From contig CAUJHZ010000071.1 of the NCBI GenBank assembly GCA_963205185.1, forward strand, positions 1 through 44,945: a DNA stretch of 44,945 bases, read 5' to 3'. Below, piece after piece: positions 17,611 through 26,243 of the stretch. The notes under the pieces are model-generated. The model was not told where the DNA came from. It saw nothing but the letters and a program-made list of their open reading frames with translations, and searched no databases. Source of the stretch: Planctomycetota bacterium. GTDB lineage: Bacteria; Planctomycetota; Phycisphaerae; Phycisphaerales; UBA5793. Within the stretch, counting starts at the first letter, position 1; each line of letters begins with the position of its first letter. Position numbers and translations under genes: made by a program.

Positions 17611-18294
17611 GTGACTAATACCCTTCGCATCAACGAGATCTTCCACTCGATTCAGGGTGAGTCATCGTTTGCGGGCCTGCCGTGCGTGTTCGTGCGCCTC
17701 ACCGGCTGCCACCTGCGCTGTGCGTATTGCGACACCGAGTACGCCTTTCACGATGGGCAGCGCCGCCCGATCGATTGGGTCGTCCAGGAAGTCCTGCGCC
17801 ATCCCGCCCGGCTGGTCGAGATCACCGGCGGCGAACCGCTGCTGCAGGAGGGCGCGCATGACCTGATGAAGCGCCTCTGCGACGCCGGCCGCACGGTTCT
17901 CATCGAAACCAGCGGTGCGTGCGACATCTCGACGTGCGATGAGCGCGTGATCCGCATCCTCGATTTCAAGACGCCCGGCAGCGGCGAAGCGGCGCGCAAC
18001 CTGTGGAGCAACGTCGAACATCTCGGCCCGCGCGATGAAGTGAAGTTCGTCATCACCGACCGGACCGACTACGAGTGGTCGCGCGACGTCGTGCGCGAGC
18101 ACCGCCTGCTCGAGCGGGCGGGCTGCGTCATCTTCGCCGCGGTCTTCGAGCAGCCGCGCGGGCTCGAGATCGCCGGCTGCCCCTCGCTGCCGCTGGCGGA
18201 GCTGGCCCGCTGGATCATCGAGGACGGCCTGCAGGTGCGCCTGCAGACGCAGTTGCACAAGATCATCTGGGATCCGCAGACGCGCGGCGTGTGA
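17611..18294 (+). CDS. queE: 7-carboxy-7-deazaguanine synthase QueE
   Basis: The 227-residue radical SAM enzyme has the QueE opening NEIFHSIQGESSFAG and a cluster motif C33-x3-C37-x2-C40 (CHLRCAYC) followed by DTEYA. ITGGEPL matches the SAM-binding GGE motif. It turns 6-carboxytetrahydropterin into 7-carboxy-7-deazaguanine for queuosine. No QueC, QueD or QueF gene is in this window. Start is GTG 17611, judged from where the family begins; the frame open to 17287 overlaps nadK and is not used. The Shine-Dalgarno is weak. The gene converges on the lipoprotein gene with a 5-bp gap. Confidence 0.92.
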   Translation: MTNTLRINEIFHSIQGESSFAGLPCVFVRLTGCHLRCAYCDTEYAFHDGQRRPIDWVVQEVLRHPARLVEITGGEPLLQEGAHDLMKRLCDAGRTVLIETSGACDISTCDERVIRILDFKTPGSGEAARNLWSNVEHLGPRDEVKFVITDRTDYEWSRDVVREHRLLERAGCVIFAAVFEQPRGLEIAGCPSLPLAELARWIIEDGLQVRLQTQLHKIIWDPQTRGV

Positions 18295-18299
18295 CCGCG

Positions 18300-19568
18300 C
18301 TACTTCTGCAATGCCACGTCTCCGCCCGCGATGATCGAAAATGCTACGACCGACTCGGCCTGGTTCTGGCTCTGCTCGTCAATGATGCGCACCTTCAGGC
18401 GGTATCGACCCATGGTAAGGTTCGAGGGCAATTGAATCTGCCGGGGCAGGAAGAAGTCGTGTCGCACCTTGCCGCAGATGTCTTCGGCCGGGGCGGCGGG
18501 CCAGGCGTAGACCATCTGCCCGTCGCGCTCGGTGTAAAGTTCAAGTTCGTGACGCACGCGCGTGACGTACTTACCATCGCCGCCGGGCACCGACTTGAAC
18601 CCTTCGATCTCGACGTACGTGAGCAGCGGCGTCGGGCGCATCGCCGGGAACTTGTACGATTCGATCTCGTCGTAGAGGCCGAAGTTGACGATGCGGCTGC
18701 ACAGGCGGAAGTCGGCAATGCGCAACTGGCCGGCCGCGTCGAGCGTACCGGCGACTTCCTGCGTCTGCTTCACCAGCGCATCGACGCCCGCGCCGGAAGA
18801 GAACGACTCGCCCACCTTCGCGAAGAAGTCCTGGTAGGCCTCCAGCACCTCGCGCTCGCGATCGGTCAGGTCGTGGATGGTCTGCGGATCGCTGCGCCGC
18901 TGGCCGTCGAGCATAAGTAGGGCCGCAGCGACCAGGTGCTCGCGCAGCGGCGAACTCGAATCCGCCGCCTGCATCGCCAACTGACTCTTGAGCGGCGGGA
19001 TGAGGTCGGCGAGTTTAAGCACCGGTGGTCGATCTTCCAGCGGCGTCGGGGCGTGCTCGCTTGCGACGAATGAAGCGGCCGGATTCGGCGACGGTGGGCC
19101 GATGAGGCGCAACGACTCGGGCGACACATGCGGACCCTCGTAGGCGGGCGGTTCGTCGCTCTGCGGCGGCTGCACCGCGTTCCACATCACCGGCGGGCGA
19201 GCCGCGGTTGCAAGTTCGGCCTGCTCGTCGCGCAGGCGCTCGGCCTCCTCGTTGGCGCGAAGGCGAGCGCCGTTCTGCAGCTTCATCCGCTCCCAGTTGT
19301 CCAGCGGCATGAGCGGCGCCGACGCCAGATCGTCGTTTTCAGCCGGCGCGGCGGCCCCGGAGAGGGGTTCGAAATCGGAGGCGGGCGGCGTTTCGCGCGG
19401 CCCCAGGGGCGGCAGCGCCGCGGAAGCGTCGTAGCGCATCGGAGCCGCGGACTGATTCGCCGGGCCGGTGCACGACCCGATCGCCACCATCCCGGCGACG
19501 ACGCACGCCGAGCAGCCAAGGCCCGCCAGGCCAGAACGCAGTTGGAACGGAAATGGGGTGCGGTTCAT
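18300..19568 (-). CDS. Predicted lipoprotein of unknown function
   Basis: The 422-residue product starts with a hydrophobic export signal and a plausible lipobox, VAIGSC, near residues 28-33. A Pro/Ala/Glu-rich middle follows, then a helical part (about 190-280) and a C-terminal portion with alternating strands such as GRYRLKVRIIDEQ that looks like a beta-sandwich. I do not recognise the family; it may be lineage-specific. AGGAGG lies 8 nt before ATG 19568. It begins 63 bp downstream of holA on the same strand, and this linkage may be conserved, but it gives no functional clue beyond co-expression. Confidence 0.75.
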   Translation of the reverse strand: MNRTPFPFQLRSGLAGLGCSACVVAGMVAIGSCTGPANQSAAPMRYDASAALPPLGPRETPPASDFEPLSGAAAPAENDDLASAPLMPLDNWERMKLQNGARLRANEEAERLRDEQAELATAARPPVMWNAVQPPQSDEPPAYEGPHVSPESLRLIGPPSPNPAASFVASEHAPTPLEDRPPVLKLADLIPPLKSQLAMQAADSSSPLREHLVAAALLMLDGQRRSDPQTIHDLTDREREVLEAYQDFFAKVGESFSSGAGVDALVKQTQEVAGTLDAAGQLRIADFRLCSRIVNFGLYDEIESYKFPAMRPTPLLTYVEIEGFKSVPGGDGKYVTRVRHELELYTERDGQMVYAWPAAPAEDICGKVRHDFFLPRQIQLPSNLTMGRYRLKVRIIDEQSQNQAESVVAFSIIAGGDVALQK

Positions 19569-19631
19569 CGACTCAGCCTCCTGCTGCCAAGCGGCCATCC
19601 TGGCCGGTGTCGAAATGAGTTGTTCAGGACT

Positions 19632-20669
19632 TCATCGTCCGCCCGAGCCGAGGACCGACAGAAATCGCACCGCGAGTTGCTCCACGGCTCGCTCCGAGGT
19701 GCCCAGGCTCTGGCGGGGCCGGTGCACGGCCCGCAGGCACTCGCGCATGAGGTCCGCCAGCTCCGCCGCCGCGCACCGTCGCGCGGCCGCCAGCACCGCA
19801 CTGACGGATGGCCCCCAAAGGCGAAGGACGCTGCACACCGCCCGCTCATTCTGGCCCGCGTCCAGGAGCCGCCGGGCGGCGTACATCTTGCGCGAGAGGT
19901 CCGTCATCGCATAAAAGATCGGCACGGGATCGAGCCGGCTGATGGTCATGAGTTCGATGACCTTGCCCAGCGCCGCCGCCCCGTCGCCGGTCAGCAGCGC
20001 GCTTTGCACTTCCCACGCTTTCTCCTCGCGCGAGAGCTGGATCTGCTCGGTTACGAGATCGACGTCGATGATGCCGCCCGCGGTCTCGATCATGAGCGAC
20101 AGGCGCGCCAGTTCGGTATCGAGGCGCGACAGGCTCGTGCCGATGCGCTCGACGAACAGCCCGGCCGCCTGCGGGTCGATCGTGCAGCTGTAGCGTTTGG
20201 CGCAGCGCTGGATGCAGAAGGAGATGGCCATGGGCGGCTCGAGCGGTTCGCACTTGATCACGCGACCGACGCCCTCGACCATCTTGTCGAGCTTGCCGGG
20301 ATTCCACGCCGCAGCGCGGAGCACGATCGTGACCGAATCGACGGGCGATTCGGTGTAGTGCTCGATGCTGCGGCGGTTTTCGCCTCGCTTGAGGAACTCA
20401 TCCGCTTCATCGACGACGATGATCTTGTACTGCTGCATCAGGCCGAGGCTCCGAGCCTCGTCGAGGACGTCGGCCGCGGCGGCACTGGCGCCGTCGAAGT
20501 GGAGCACATCCACCTCGCCGCGCTGGGCTTCGATCGCCTCACGCAGCGTCCGCAGGTGCTCGGTGCGAAGATAATTCTCCGGCCCGTGGAGAATGACCAC
20601 GCGAGCCGAGTCGTCCAGCGGCCGACCGGCCGCACCGCCCTTTGATTTGGTTGCTCCGCGCTTGGCCAT
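19632..20669 (-). CDS. holA: DNA polymerase III delta subunit
   Basis: The 345-residue product fits HolA, the clamp-loader wrench subunit that opens the beta clamp. Features are VVILHGPENYLR near the N-terminus, IIVVDEADEFLK in the Walker-B position, and a C-terminal helical collar with SRLDTELARLSL and DPVPIFYAMTDLSRKM. Overall identity to model HolA is low, as usual for this gene. I start at ATG 20669 (MAKRGATK, a basic tail); the upstream frame to 20717 has no ribosome site. The neighbour downstream encodes a lipoprotein. Confidence 0.85.
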   Translation of the reverse strand: MAKRGATKSKGGAAGRPLDDSARVVILHGPENYLRTEHLRTLREAIEAQRGEVDVLHFDGASAAAADVLDEARSLGLMQQYKIIVVDEADEFLKRGENRRSIEHYTESPVDSVTIVLRAAAWNPGKLDKMVEGVGRVIKCEPLEPPMAISFCIQRCAKRYSCTIDPQAAGLFVERIGTSLSRLDTELARLSLMIETAGGIIDVDLVTEQIQLSREEKAWEVQSALLTGDGAAALGKVIELMTISRLDPVPIFYAMTDLSRKMYAARRLLDAGQNERAVCSVLRLWGPSVSAVLAAARRCAAAELADLMRECLRAVHRPRQSLGTSERAVEQLAVRFLSVLGSGGR

Positions 20670-20832
20670 GCAGGTGGTGTCATAGTGGCCTGAGAGCCGG
20701 CGGGCAAGCGCGGCCATTCATCCAGGGCGGCAGCTCCACCTCCCAAGGCCGCCGTGCCGCAATCGGGGCGAAATCCCCCCTCCCCGAGCCGGGCGCTTCC
20801 CGTAAGCTTGACCTCCAGGCGAGGTCCATTGG

Positions 20833-22092
20833 ATGCACGAGCCTCCCGCCTTCCATCTGCCGCAGACGGCCGTGGGCAGCCACTGCTTCCACGCGATGGT
20901 CAAACCCGTGGGTGCGGCGTGCAATCTGAACTGCCACTACTGCTACTACCTGCACAAGGCGGACCTGCTCCATCAGCCGCGTCTGCCGCGAATGGATGAT
21001 CACACCCTCGAGCAGCACATCCGCCAGTACATCGAAGCGCAGAACGGTGAAGAGGTGATCTTCTCGTGGCAGGGCGGCGAGCCGACGCTGCTGGGTCTCG
21101 ATTTCTTCCGCCGCGTCGTGCAGTTGCAGGACCAGTACCGCAAACCCTTTCAGCGCATCGAAAACGATCTGCAGACGAACGGCACGCTGCTCGACGAGCA
21201 GTGGGCGGCGTTCCTCAAGGAGCATCGCTTCATGGTCGGCCTCAGCGTCGATGGCCCCGCCGAACTGCACGACCACTATCGCCGGTCGCGCGGCGGGCAG
21301 GGCACGCACGAGCGCGTCATGGCGGCTGTGCGACTCCTCAAAGCTCACGAGATCACCTTCAGCACCCTCTGCGTCGTGAACCGTGAGAACGCGCGCCGGC
21401 CGCGCGCCGTGTACCGATTCCTCAGCCGCGAAGTCGGCGGTCGGATGATTCAGTTCATCCCGTGCATCGAGCCGCGCGATTTCCGCGATACCGCTCCGGC
21501 CGACTGGGATCCGACCGACCTGCCAACGGTCGGCACGCGGCGAGCGACGCCCGAAGCGGCTGACTCGATTGTGACAGAGTGGTCCGTCGATCCGATCGAC
21601 TGGGGCAATTTTCTGTGCGACATCTGGGACATCTGGTTCAAGGCCGACTACGGCCGGGTCTTCGTTGACCTCTTTGAAACGGCGGTCGCGCAGCGTCTCG
21701 GCCTGCCCGCTCAGAAGTGCACCACGGCCGAGTTCTGCGGCAAGGCGATGGCGATCGAGCACAACGGCGACGCCTACTGCTGCGATCACTTCGTCTATCC
21801 CGAGTTCCGAATGGGGAACATCCACACGACCCACTGGGGAGACATGGCCTACAGCGAGCGCCAGCAGCACTTCGGCTACGCCAAGCGAGAGACGCTGCCG
21901 CGATACTGCCGCGAGTGCCCGCACCTCACGCTGTGCTGGGGCGAGTGCCCGAAGAACCGCTTCGTGCGCACCCCGCAGGGCGAGGCCGGGCTCAACTACC
22001 TTTGCCCGGGACTCAAGCGGTTCTACGGCCACATCCGGCGCGACCTCGATGAGATCGTCCGACGCATCCGCAGCGACGCGTTCACCTGCTGA
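20833..22092 (+). CDS. Anaerobic sulfatase-maturating enzyme (radical SAM/SPASM)
   Basis: The 419-residue product has the anSME beginning MVKPVGAACNLNCHYCYY (cluster cysteines 30, 34, 37), WQGGEPTL, and a C-terminal SPASM region rich in cysteines (CTTAEFCG, GDAYCCDHF, CRECPHLTLCWGECPKNRF) holding two auxiliary 4Fe-4S clusters. Such enzymes oxidise a Cys or Ser of sulfatases to formylglycine without oxygen. No sulfatase is encoded nearby, so it probably serves many targets elsewhere, as in sulfatase-rich planctomycetes. GAGG lies upstream of ATG 20833. Confidence 0.92.
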   Translation: MHEPPAFHLPQTAVGSHCFHAMVKPVGAACNLNCHYCYYLHKADLLHQPRLPRMDDHTLEQHIRQYIEAQNGEEVIFSWQGGEPTLLGLDFFRRVVQLQDQYRKPFQRIENDLQTNGTLLDEQWAAFLKEHRFMVGLSVDGPAELHDHYRRSRGGQGTHERVMAAVRLLKAHEITFSTLCVVNRENARRPRAVYRFLSREVGGRMIQFIPCIEPRDFRDTAPADWDPTDLPTVGTRRATPEAADSIVTEWSVDPIDWGNFLCDIWDIWFKADYGRVFVDLFETAVAQRLGLPAQKCTTAEFCGKAMAIEHNGDAYCCDHFVYPEFRMGNIHTTHWGDMAYSERQQHFGYAKRETLPRYCRECPHLTLCWGECPKNRFVRTPQGEAGLNYLCPGLKRFYGHIRRDLDEIVRRIRSDAFTC

Positions 22093-22144
22093 AGCCGCCG
22101 CCGAAACCCACGAGCGCACGACACCCTTCCGCACCAGTTCAAGA

Positions 22145-22171
22145 CTTCGGCGCGGGATCTTCCCCCCGAAG
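22145..22171. terminator. Hairpin between convergent genes
   Basis: CTTCGG (22145-22150) pairs with CCGAAG (22166-22171), and an inner GGG can pair with CCC. It sits between the convergent sulfatase-maturase and FeoB-peptide genes, so it may end both transcripts. There is no T tract. Confidence 0.35.
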
Positions 22172-22182
22172 CGCGCGGGCAT

Positions 22183-22365
22183 CTAGACGCGCTTGCCTTC
22201 GACCGTCAGCCCCGTGGTGCGGCGGCGTGCCGGGGACTGGGCGCAGTTCGGGCAGCCAGAGTTGCTCTGCCGCGGAAGCAGCGTTCGCAGGATGAGCCAG
22301 ATCGCGCCCAGTGCTGCGCCCGTCACGACGTAGAACTGCCAGTCGCCCAGCGGCAGGTTACCCAT
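22183..22365 (-). CDS. FeoB-associated Cys-rich membrane peptide
   Basis: The 60-residue product has one transmembrane helix (FYVVTGAALGAIWLILRTLL) and then GCPNCAQ, a CxxC, with a basic tail. This is the layout of the small Cys-rich peptides often encoded after feoB. Their role is unclear; assisting the Feo complex or iron sensing is suggested. ATG 22365 shares its A with the feoB stop (TGATG), which means coupled translation. It is the last gene of the feoA-feoB-peptide operon. Confidence 0.8.
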   Translation of the reverse strand: MGNLPLGDWQFYVVTGAALGAIWLILRTLLPRQSNSGCPNCAQSPARRRTTGLTVEGKRV

Positions 22366-24440
22366 CACGCCACCCCCATCAGCGTGAGCCCCTGATAGGT
22401 GAGAAAGGCGGCGACCCACGCCACAATCGACATGTACACCAGTTGGAGGCCGGCCCATTTCCAGCTGCCCGTTTCGCGGCGCGTCACCACAAGAGTGGGA
22501 AGACACTGCATCGCCAACACGAAGAAGACGAGTAGGCTCGCGCTGGTCGCCGCAGTGAACACCGGCGAGCCATCATCGCGTCGGGCGTTTCGGATCCGAT
22601 CGATGAAGCCGGCATCTTCCGCGGCGGCCTCATCGTCGCCGGTGAGCAGGATGGACATCGTCGCCACAAAGACTTCCCGCGCTGCAAAGCTCGTCAGCAC
22701 GCCGACCGTAAGTTGCCAGTCGTAGCCCACCGGCGCGAACACCGGCTGGGCCAGACGGCCGAGCCGGCCGGCGTAACTCTCTCGCGTCGCGTGGCTCGCC
22801 TCGAGCCGCCGCGCCTCGGTCACCAAGGCCGTGGCGCCATCAGGATCGTGCGGCATCATCTCCCGCGCCTGCTGGCGCATTTCCACTGCCTGCGCCGGCG
22901 TCTCGACCTGCGGATAAGCGCTGAGCCACCACAGCACGACGCTGATGGCCAGGATGATCGTCCCCGCGTTCTTGAGGAAAACCACGCCGCGATCGATCGT
23001 CGTCCACACCGCCGTGCGCAGCGCCGGCATCTTGTAGGATGGCAGTTCAAGCACCATCGGCCGCGATCGACCGCGCAGAATCGTCCGCCGGGCCAGAAAC
23101 GCGCTCACCAGACCCGCCACCGCGCCCAGTGCGTAGCAGCCGAAGAAGGCCAGACCCGCCAGCCACGGCCGGTCGCGAAAGAGCAGCGTGGTGAGCAGCA
23201 CGTACACCGGCACGCGGGCTGAGCAACTCATGAACGGCGCCACGAGAATCGTCGCCAGTCGATCGTGCCGATCGGGAATCAGTTTGGCCGACATGATGCC
23301 CGGCAGCGCGCAGGCGTGGCTTGAGAGCAGCGGCACGAACGCCTGGCCCGGCAGGCCGAAACGGCACATGATGCGATCCATCACGAACGCGGCGCGGGCG
23401 AGATAACCCGTATCCTCGAGCAGACTGATCAGGAAAAACAGCAGGCAGATCTGCGGCAGGAACACGACCGTCGCCCCCACGCCGCCGATCACGCCCTCGG
23501 CGAGAAGATCGTTGATCGCCCCAGGCGGCAGCGCGGCGCTGATCCACTCGCCGAGCGCGCCGAAAGCGGTCTCGATGAAGTCCATCAGCGGCGTGGCCAT
23601 CTGGAAAATCACGATAAACAGGGCGGCCATCACGGCGGCGAAGATCATCAGACCCAGCACCGGGTGCGTGAATGCCTTGTCGAGCCTCTCGGTGAACGTG
23701 TCGCCTGCGGCGCCGACGGCTTCGGCCCCGCCCACGCTGCGGGCAACGGCGCGATCGGCCCAGCTCTCGAGCAGCGCCGGATCTGACGCGATGGCGCGCA
23801 GACTCTCGACCGATGCATGATCGCCGTGTGCTTCCCGCACCGCCGCAAAGTCGTCAGCGGTGCGCACGAGTTGTTCTCGGATCTCGGCGGCGCCCGTTCC
23901 CTTCCTGGCCACCGTGGGCACGACCGGGCAGCCGATCTGCCGCGACAACTCCTGGGCGTCGATCGTCAGCCCGCGCCGCTGGGCGATGTCGGTCATGTTC
24001 AGCGCGATGACCGTGGGCAGGCCGTGCGGCAGCAGTTCACCGACGAGAAGCAGATTGCGCGGCAGGTTCGTCGCGTCCACCACGATGAGCACCGCATCCG
24101 GCCGCTGATACAGCGCCGAACCCTGCATGATGTCTCGGCACACGCGAGACTCGGGAACTTCCAGCGTCAGTCGATACACGCCGGGAAGGTCGATGATCTC
24201 CAGCGCCACGGGAAGGCGGCGATCGGCCGGACAGTGGCCGACGCGCGCTTCGGCCGTGATGCCGGGAAAGTTGGCGGTCTTGGCCCGCAGGCCGCACAGG
24301 CGATTGAAAAGCGTGGTCTTGCCGGTGTTGGGATTGCCGAACAGCGCAACGCGGAGCGAACGAGGCTCGCCCCGAGGCGCGCGCCGCTCTGCCGCGACGT
24401 TGCGCACCTGTGTCGCGCTATCCGGAATGACGCGGGTCAT
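22365..24440 (-). CDS. feoB: Ferrous iron transporter FeoB
   Basis: The 691-residue product has the N-terminal G domain with GNPNTGKT (35-42), a DLPG (84-87) and NMTD (148-151), then a linker and about eight to eleven membrane segments with the conserved gate-type repeats (GLPGQAFVPLLSSHACALPG and a second LTSFAAREVFVATM). It imports Fe2+ across the inner membrane. A hydrophilic loop of about 60 residues (QVETPAQAVEMRQQARE) lies between late membrane segments. It follows feoA with a 1-nt gap and overlaps the Cys-rich peptide gene. Confidence 0.97.
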   Translation of the reverse strand: MTRVIPDSATQVRNVAAERRAPRGEPRSLRVALFGNPNTGKTTLFNRLCGLRAKTANFPGITAEARVGHCPADRRLPVALEIIDLPGVYRLTLEVPESRVCRDIMQGSALYQRPDAVLIVVDATNLPRNLLLVGELLPHGLPTVIALNMTDIAQRRGLTIDAQELSRQIGCPVVPTVARKGTGAAEIREQLVRTADDFAAVREAHGDHASVESLRAIASDPALLESWADRAVARSVGGAEAVGAAGDTFTERLDKAFTHPVLGLMIFAAVMAALFIVIFQMATPLMDFIETAFGALGEWISAALPPGAINDLLAEGVIGGVGATVVFLPQICLLFFLISLLEDTGYLARAAFVMDRIMCRFGLPGQAFVPLLSSHACALPGIMSAKLIPDRHDRLATILVAPFMSCSARVPVYVLLTTLLFRDRPWLAGLAFFGCYALGAVAGLVSAFLARRTILRGRSRPMVLELPSYKMPALRTAVWTTIDRGVVFLKNAGTIILAISVVLWWLSAYPQVETPAQAVEMRQQAREMMPHDPDGATALVTEARRLEASHATRESYAGRLGRLAQPVFAPVGYDWQLTVGVLTSFAAREVFVATMSILLTGDDEAAAEDAGFIDRIRNARRDDGSPVFTAATSASLLVFFVLAMQCLPTLVVTRRETGSWKWAGLQLVYMSIVAWVAAFLTYQGLTLMGVA

Positions 24441-24441
24441 G

Positions 24442-24723
24442 CTACGGCCGGACGGTCGGTGGAAGTACGAGAATGCGCTGCGCCAGGCTCCGCGCCAGGC
24501 CGATTCTCGTCGATTTGACCTGCACGATCCACGGATCGCCGATCTTGCAGATCTTGAGTTGGCAGCGATCCGTCATGCCCATGGCGTTGAGCATGTCGCA
24601 ATCTTCGCAGCGCAGATCGGCCCGGTAAAACGTGGCACACTGGCCGCGGCCGAGTTGTGTCAGGCTGACGGCGGCATCATCGGCGGCGTGCTGGGCGGCG
24701 TGCTGGGTGGCGGGAAGGGACAT
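24442..24723 (-). CDS. feoA: FeoA-type Fe2+ transport accessory protein
   Basis: The 93-residue product has an SH3-like FeoA core from about residue 18 (LTQLGRGQC, LNAMGMTDRC, VQVKSTRIGLARSLAQRI). FeoA binds FeoB on the cytoplasmic side. The N-terminus, QHAAQHAADDAA, comes from a short DNA repeat and puts two histidines (H8, H12) ahead of the fold. ATG 24723 is preferred over 24783, since a Fur-like palindrome at 24750-24768 would otherwise lie inside coding sequence. The stop is 1 nt before feoB. Confidence 0.9.
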   Translation of the reverse strand: MSLPATQHAAQHAADDAAVSLTQLGRGQCATFYRADLRCEDCDMLNAMGMTDRCQLKICKIGDPWIVQVKSTRIGLARSLAQRILVLPPTVRP

Positions 24724-24749
24724 GGGGGTAACCGACCTCTCAGAGAGCA

Positions 24750-24768
24750 ATTGAGACTCGTTCTCAAT
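24750..24768. promoter_or_regulatory. Candidate Fur box upstream of feoA
   Basis: ATTGAGACTCGTTCTCAAT is a 19-bp sequence with 7-bp perfect arms (ATTGAGA/TCTCAAT) around 5 nt. It matches the general form of Fur boxes with TGAGA half-sites. It lies 26 bp before feoA ATG 24723, just downstream of a TATGAA hexamer (24779-24784, minus strand). Binding would block transcription of feoAB when iron is plentiful. The fur gene is not in the window. Confidence 0.65.
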
Positions 24769-24941
24769 CACTGTCTTATTCATAGGCCAGCGGAGGCTCG
24801 TACTCCACTTCCGGAGCCCATCATTGCGGGTTTTGACCCCGCCGTGAGCGTATAAATGGACAATCTGATCACTTTCAGGGTATTCCCCCTGATCGACCTC
24901 GGTCAATCCTCGGCGCTTTGCCCGGTTCGAGCACCCGCCGT

Positions 24942-25463
24942 TCAGGCCGTCCACTGCCCGGCGTAGTCGATCGGATGAGGCTCCGCCTGCCGCTCGACGG
25001 CTTCAAACAGGCGCTTGGTGATCTGCCGCAGATGCAGAAGATCGTGCGCCGCCCACGAGGCGAGCAGTTGTCCGGCGGGCACTACTCCAACGCGTGGATG
25101 AACGTGCGCTGTCGTCCAGTCGGGCCCCTCGAGCGACTCAAGCCAGCTCAGACTCGCCTGCCGCTCATCCAGGAATCGCCGCAGCGCCGCGCGCGGATCC
25201 TGCGACTGATAGTCCCGGTCGCGCGCTGCCGCCTCAGGATCGATGCGCGGCCAGTCGGTCTGCGGCTGGGTGAGAGTGAGTTTCACTCGCGTGCGAAAAT
25301 CTTCGACCTCCTCATCCGCGAGGTGGCAGAGGATTTCGGTGATGGACCACGCGCAGCCATCCTTGCCGCGCGCTCTAAGCGTTTCTTCATCGAGATCGCG
25401 GACCAGAGGCGCGAGCACATCGGGAAAGCGCGCGAGCATGGCGATGCAGTGGTGTGCGTTCAT
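24942..25463 (-). CDS. DinB-family protein
   Basis: A 173-residue helical protein with DinB ligands: H47 in ILCHLADEE and HxxxH at 140/144 in AAHDLLHLRQI. The CHLADEE segment is typical of the DinB_2/YfiT-like subgroup. Metal-dependent thiol transfer is the best-known activity of relatives; its substrate is unknown. I start at ATG 25463 (MNAHHCIAML) because the family begins there; the frame runs up to 25517. It lies upstream of feoA on the same strand with a 218-bp gap that contains the feo control region. Confidence 0.82.
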   Translation of the reverse strand: MNAHHCIAMLARFPDVLAPLVRDLDEETLRARGKDGCAWSITEILCHLADEEVEDFRTRVKLTLTQPQTDWPRIDPEAAARDRDYQSQDPRAALRRFLDERQASLSWLESLEGPDWTTAHVHPRVGVVPAGQLLASWAAHDLLHLRQITKRLFEAVERQAEPHPIDYAGQWTA

Positions 25464-25866
25464 GAGCGATCTTAGTCGCAGTGTATCTACCGGTTTTCCA
25501 CGTGAAGATCTGTTCATCAGACCCCCGCCCGAGTGGCTCCTTGGGGCTCTGACCTGATCCGCTCACGTGTCCTGCGGAAGTGTTGTTTCGAGTGATGAGT
25601 TCAAGCGGCGTTCGTCGATACAAGACGAACCGCCACGTCGCGGCGCCTGCCGTGTCCTTCGTGACGCGAGAGTCATCCAGCCTGGAGGGGCTGGAACGAA
25701 ACCGAGTCCGGCGTTGAGCCTGATCTGCTGCCGAATCCGTGCGAGCCGCTTGCGGCGCGAGGCGGTCATCCCGCCTGTCCGCGACCGGCGAGGGGACGGC
25801 TCGTGGGAAGCGCACGCGGAGATGGCCTGCGCCGGACTCGATTACTGGAGAGAAGGAGATGATCTC
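25464..25866. other. 403-bp divergent intergenic region
   Basis: No gene or known RNA is recognisable between the DinB gene and the small ORF at 25867. There is one 7-bp perfect inverted repeat, GTTCGTC (25610-25616) and GACGAAC (25624-25630), with a 7-nt loop. Promoters for both flanking genes should be here; I could not identify them with confidence. Confidence 0.3.
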
Positions 25867-26187
25867 ATGTCTCAGTCGAACGTTCGAGCGACCCACCGCC
25901 ACCCGATCGCGACTTCAGCGCCGACAGAGGTGCACTGCGCGCCCCCGGCCCCACCGGCGGACAGCCCGACCGTGCCGAGCGCTACTGCGGCTCCCGACGA
26001 ACGGTCCGGCGATCAGACCGCGCGGCCGGTCAAGGCGCCGGGTCGCTCTCTTGACGCGGTCATGGAGGCGTTTCGCCAGCAGCGCCGTCTCACGCAGGCG
26101 CAGGGGTCGCCGGCGGCGGTGATCGCCGACATCGTGGCGCGCACCGGCTGCGGATCGCTGCTGGCGGACCTTAAGCGTCACGATTAG
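25867..26187 (+). CDS. Small hypothetical protein
   Basis: A 106-residue product. The first 60 residues are Pro/Ala/Thr-rich and probably disordered; the last 45 (GRSLDAVMEAFRQQ to LLADLKRHD) could form two helices. I do not recognise the family. The reading frame is supported by AAGGAG 8 nt before ATG 25867, one of the best ribosome sites in the window. The stop is 56 bp before the VIT1/CCC1-type gene, so the two may share a transcript. Confidence 0.55.
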   Translation: MSQSNVRATHRHPIATSAPTEVHCAPPAPPADSPTVPSATAAPDERSGDQTARPVKAPGRSLDAVMEAFRQQRRLTQAQGSPAAVIADIVARTGCGSLLADLKRHD

Positions 26188-26243
26188 CGATTTTGGGGCG
26201 CGATCCCTGTCGCACGCACAAGCGCCGGCCGCTACAACAGTGC

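Noticed and set aside
24833-24856. Plus-strand TTGACC and TATAAA as a promoter
   Set aside because: The spacer is only 12 bp and it would drive transcription antisense to the DinB gene.
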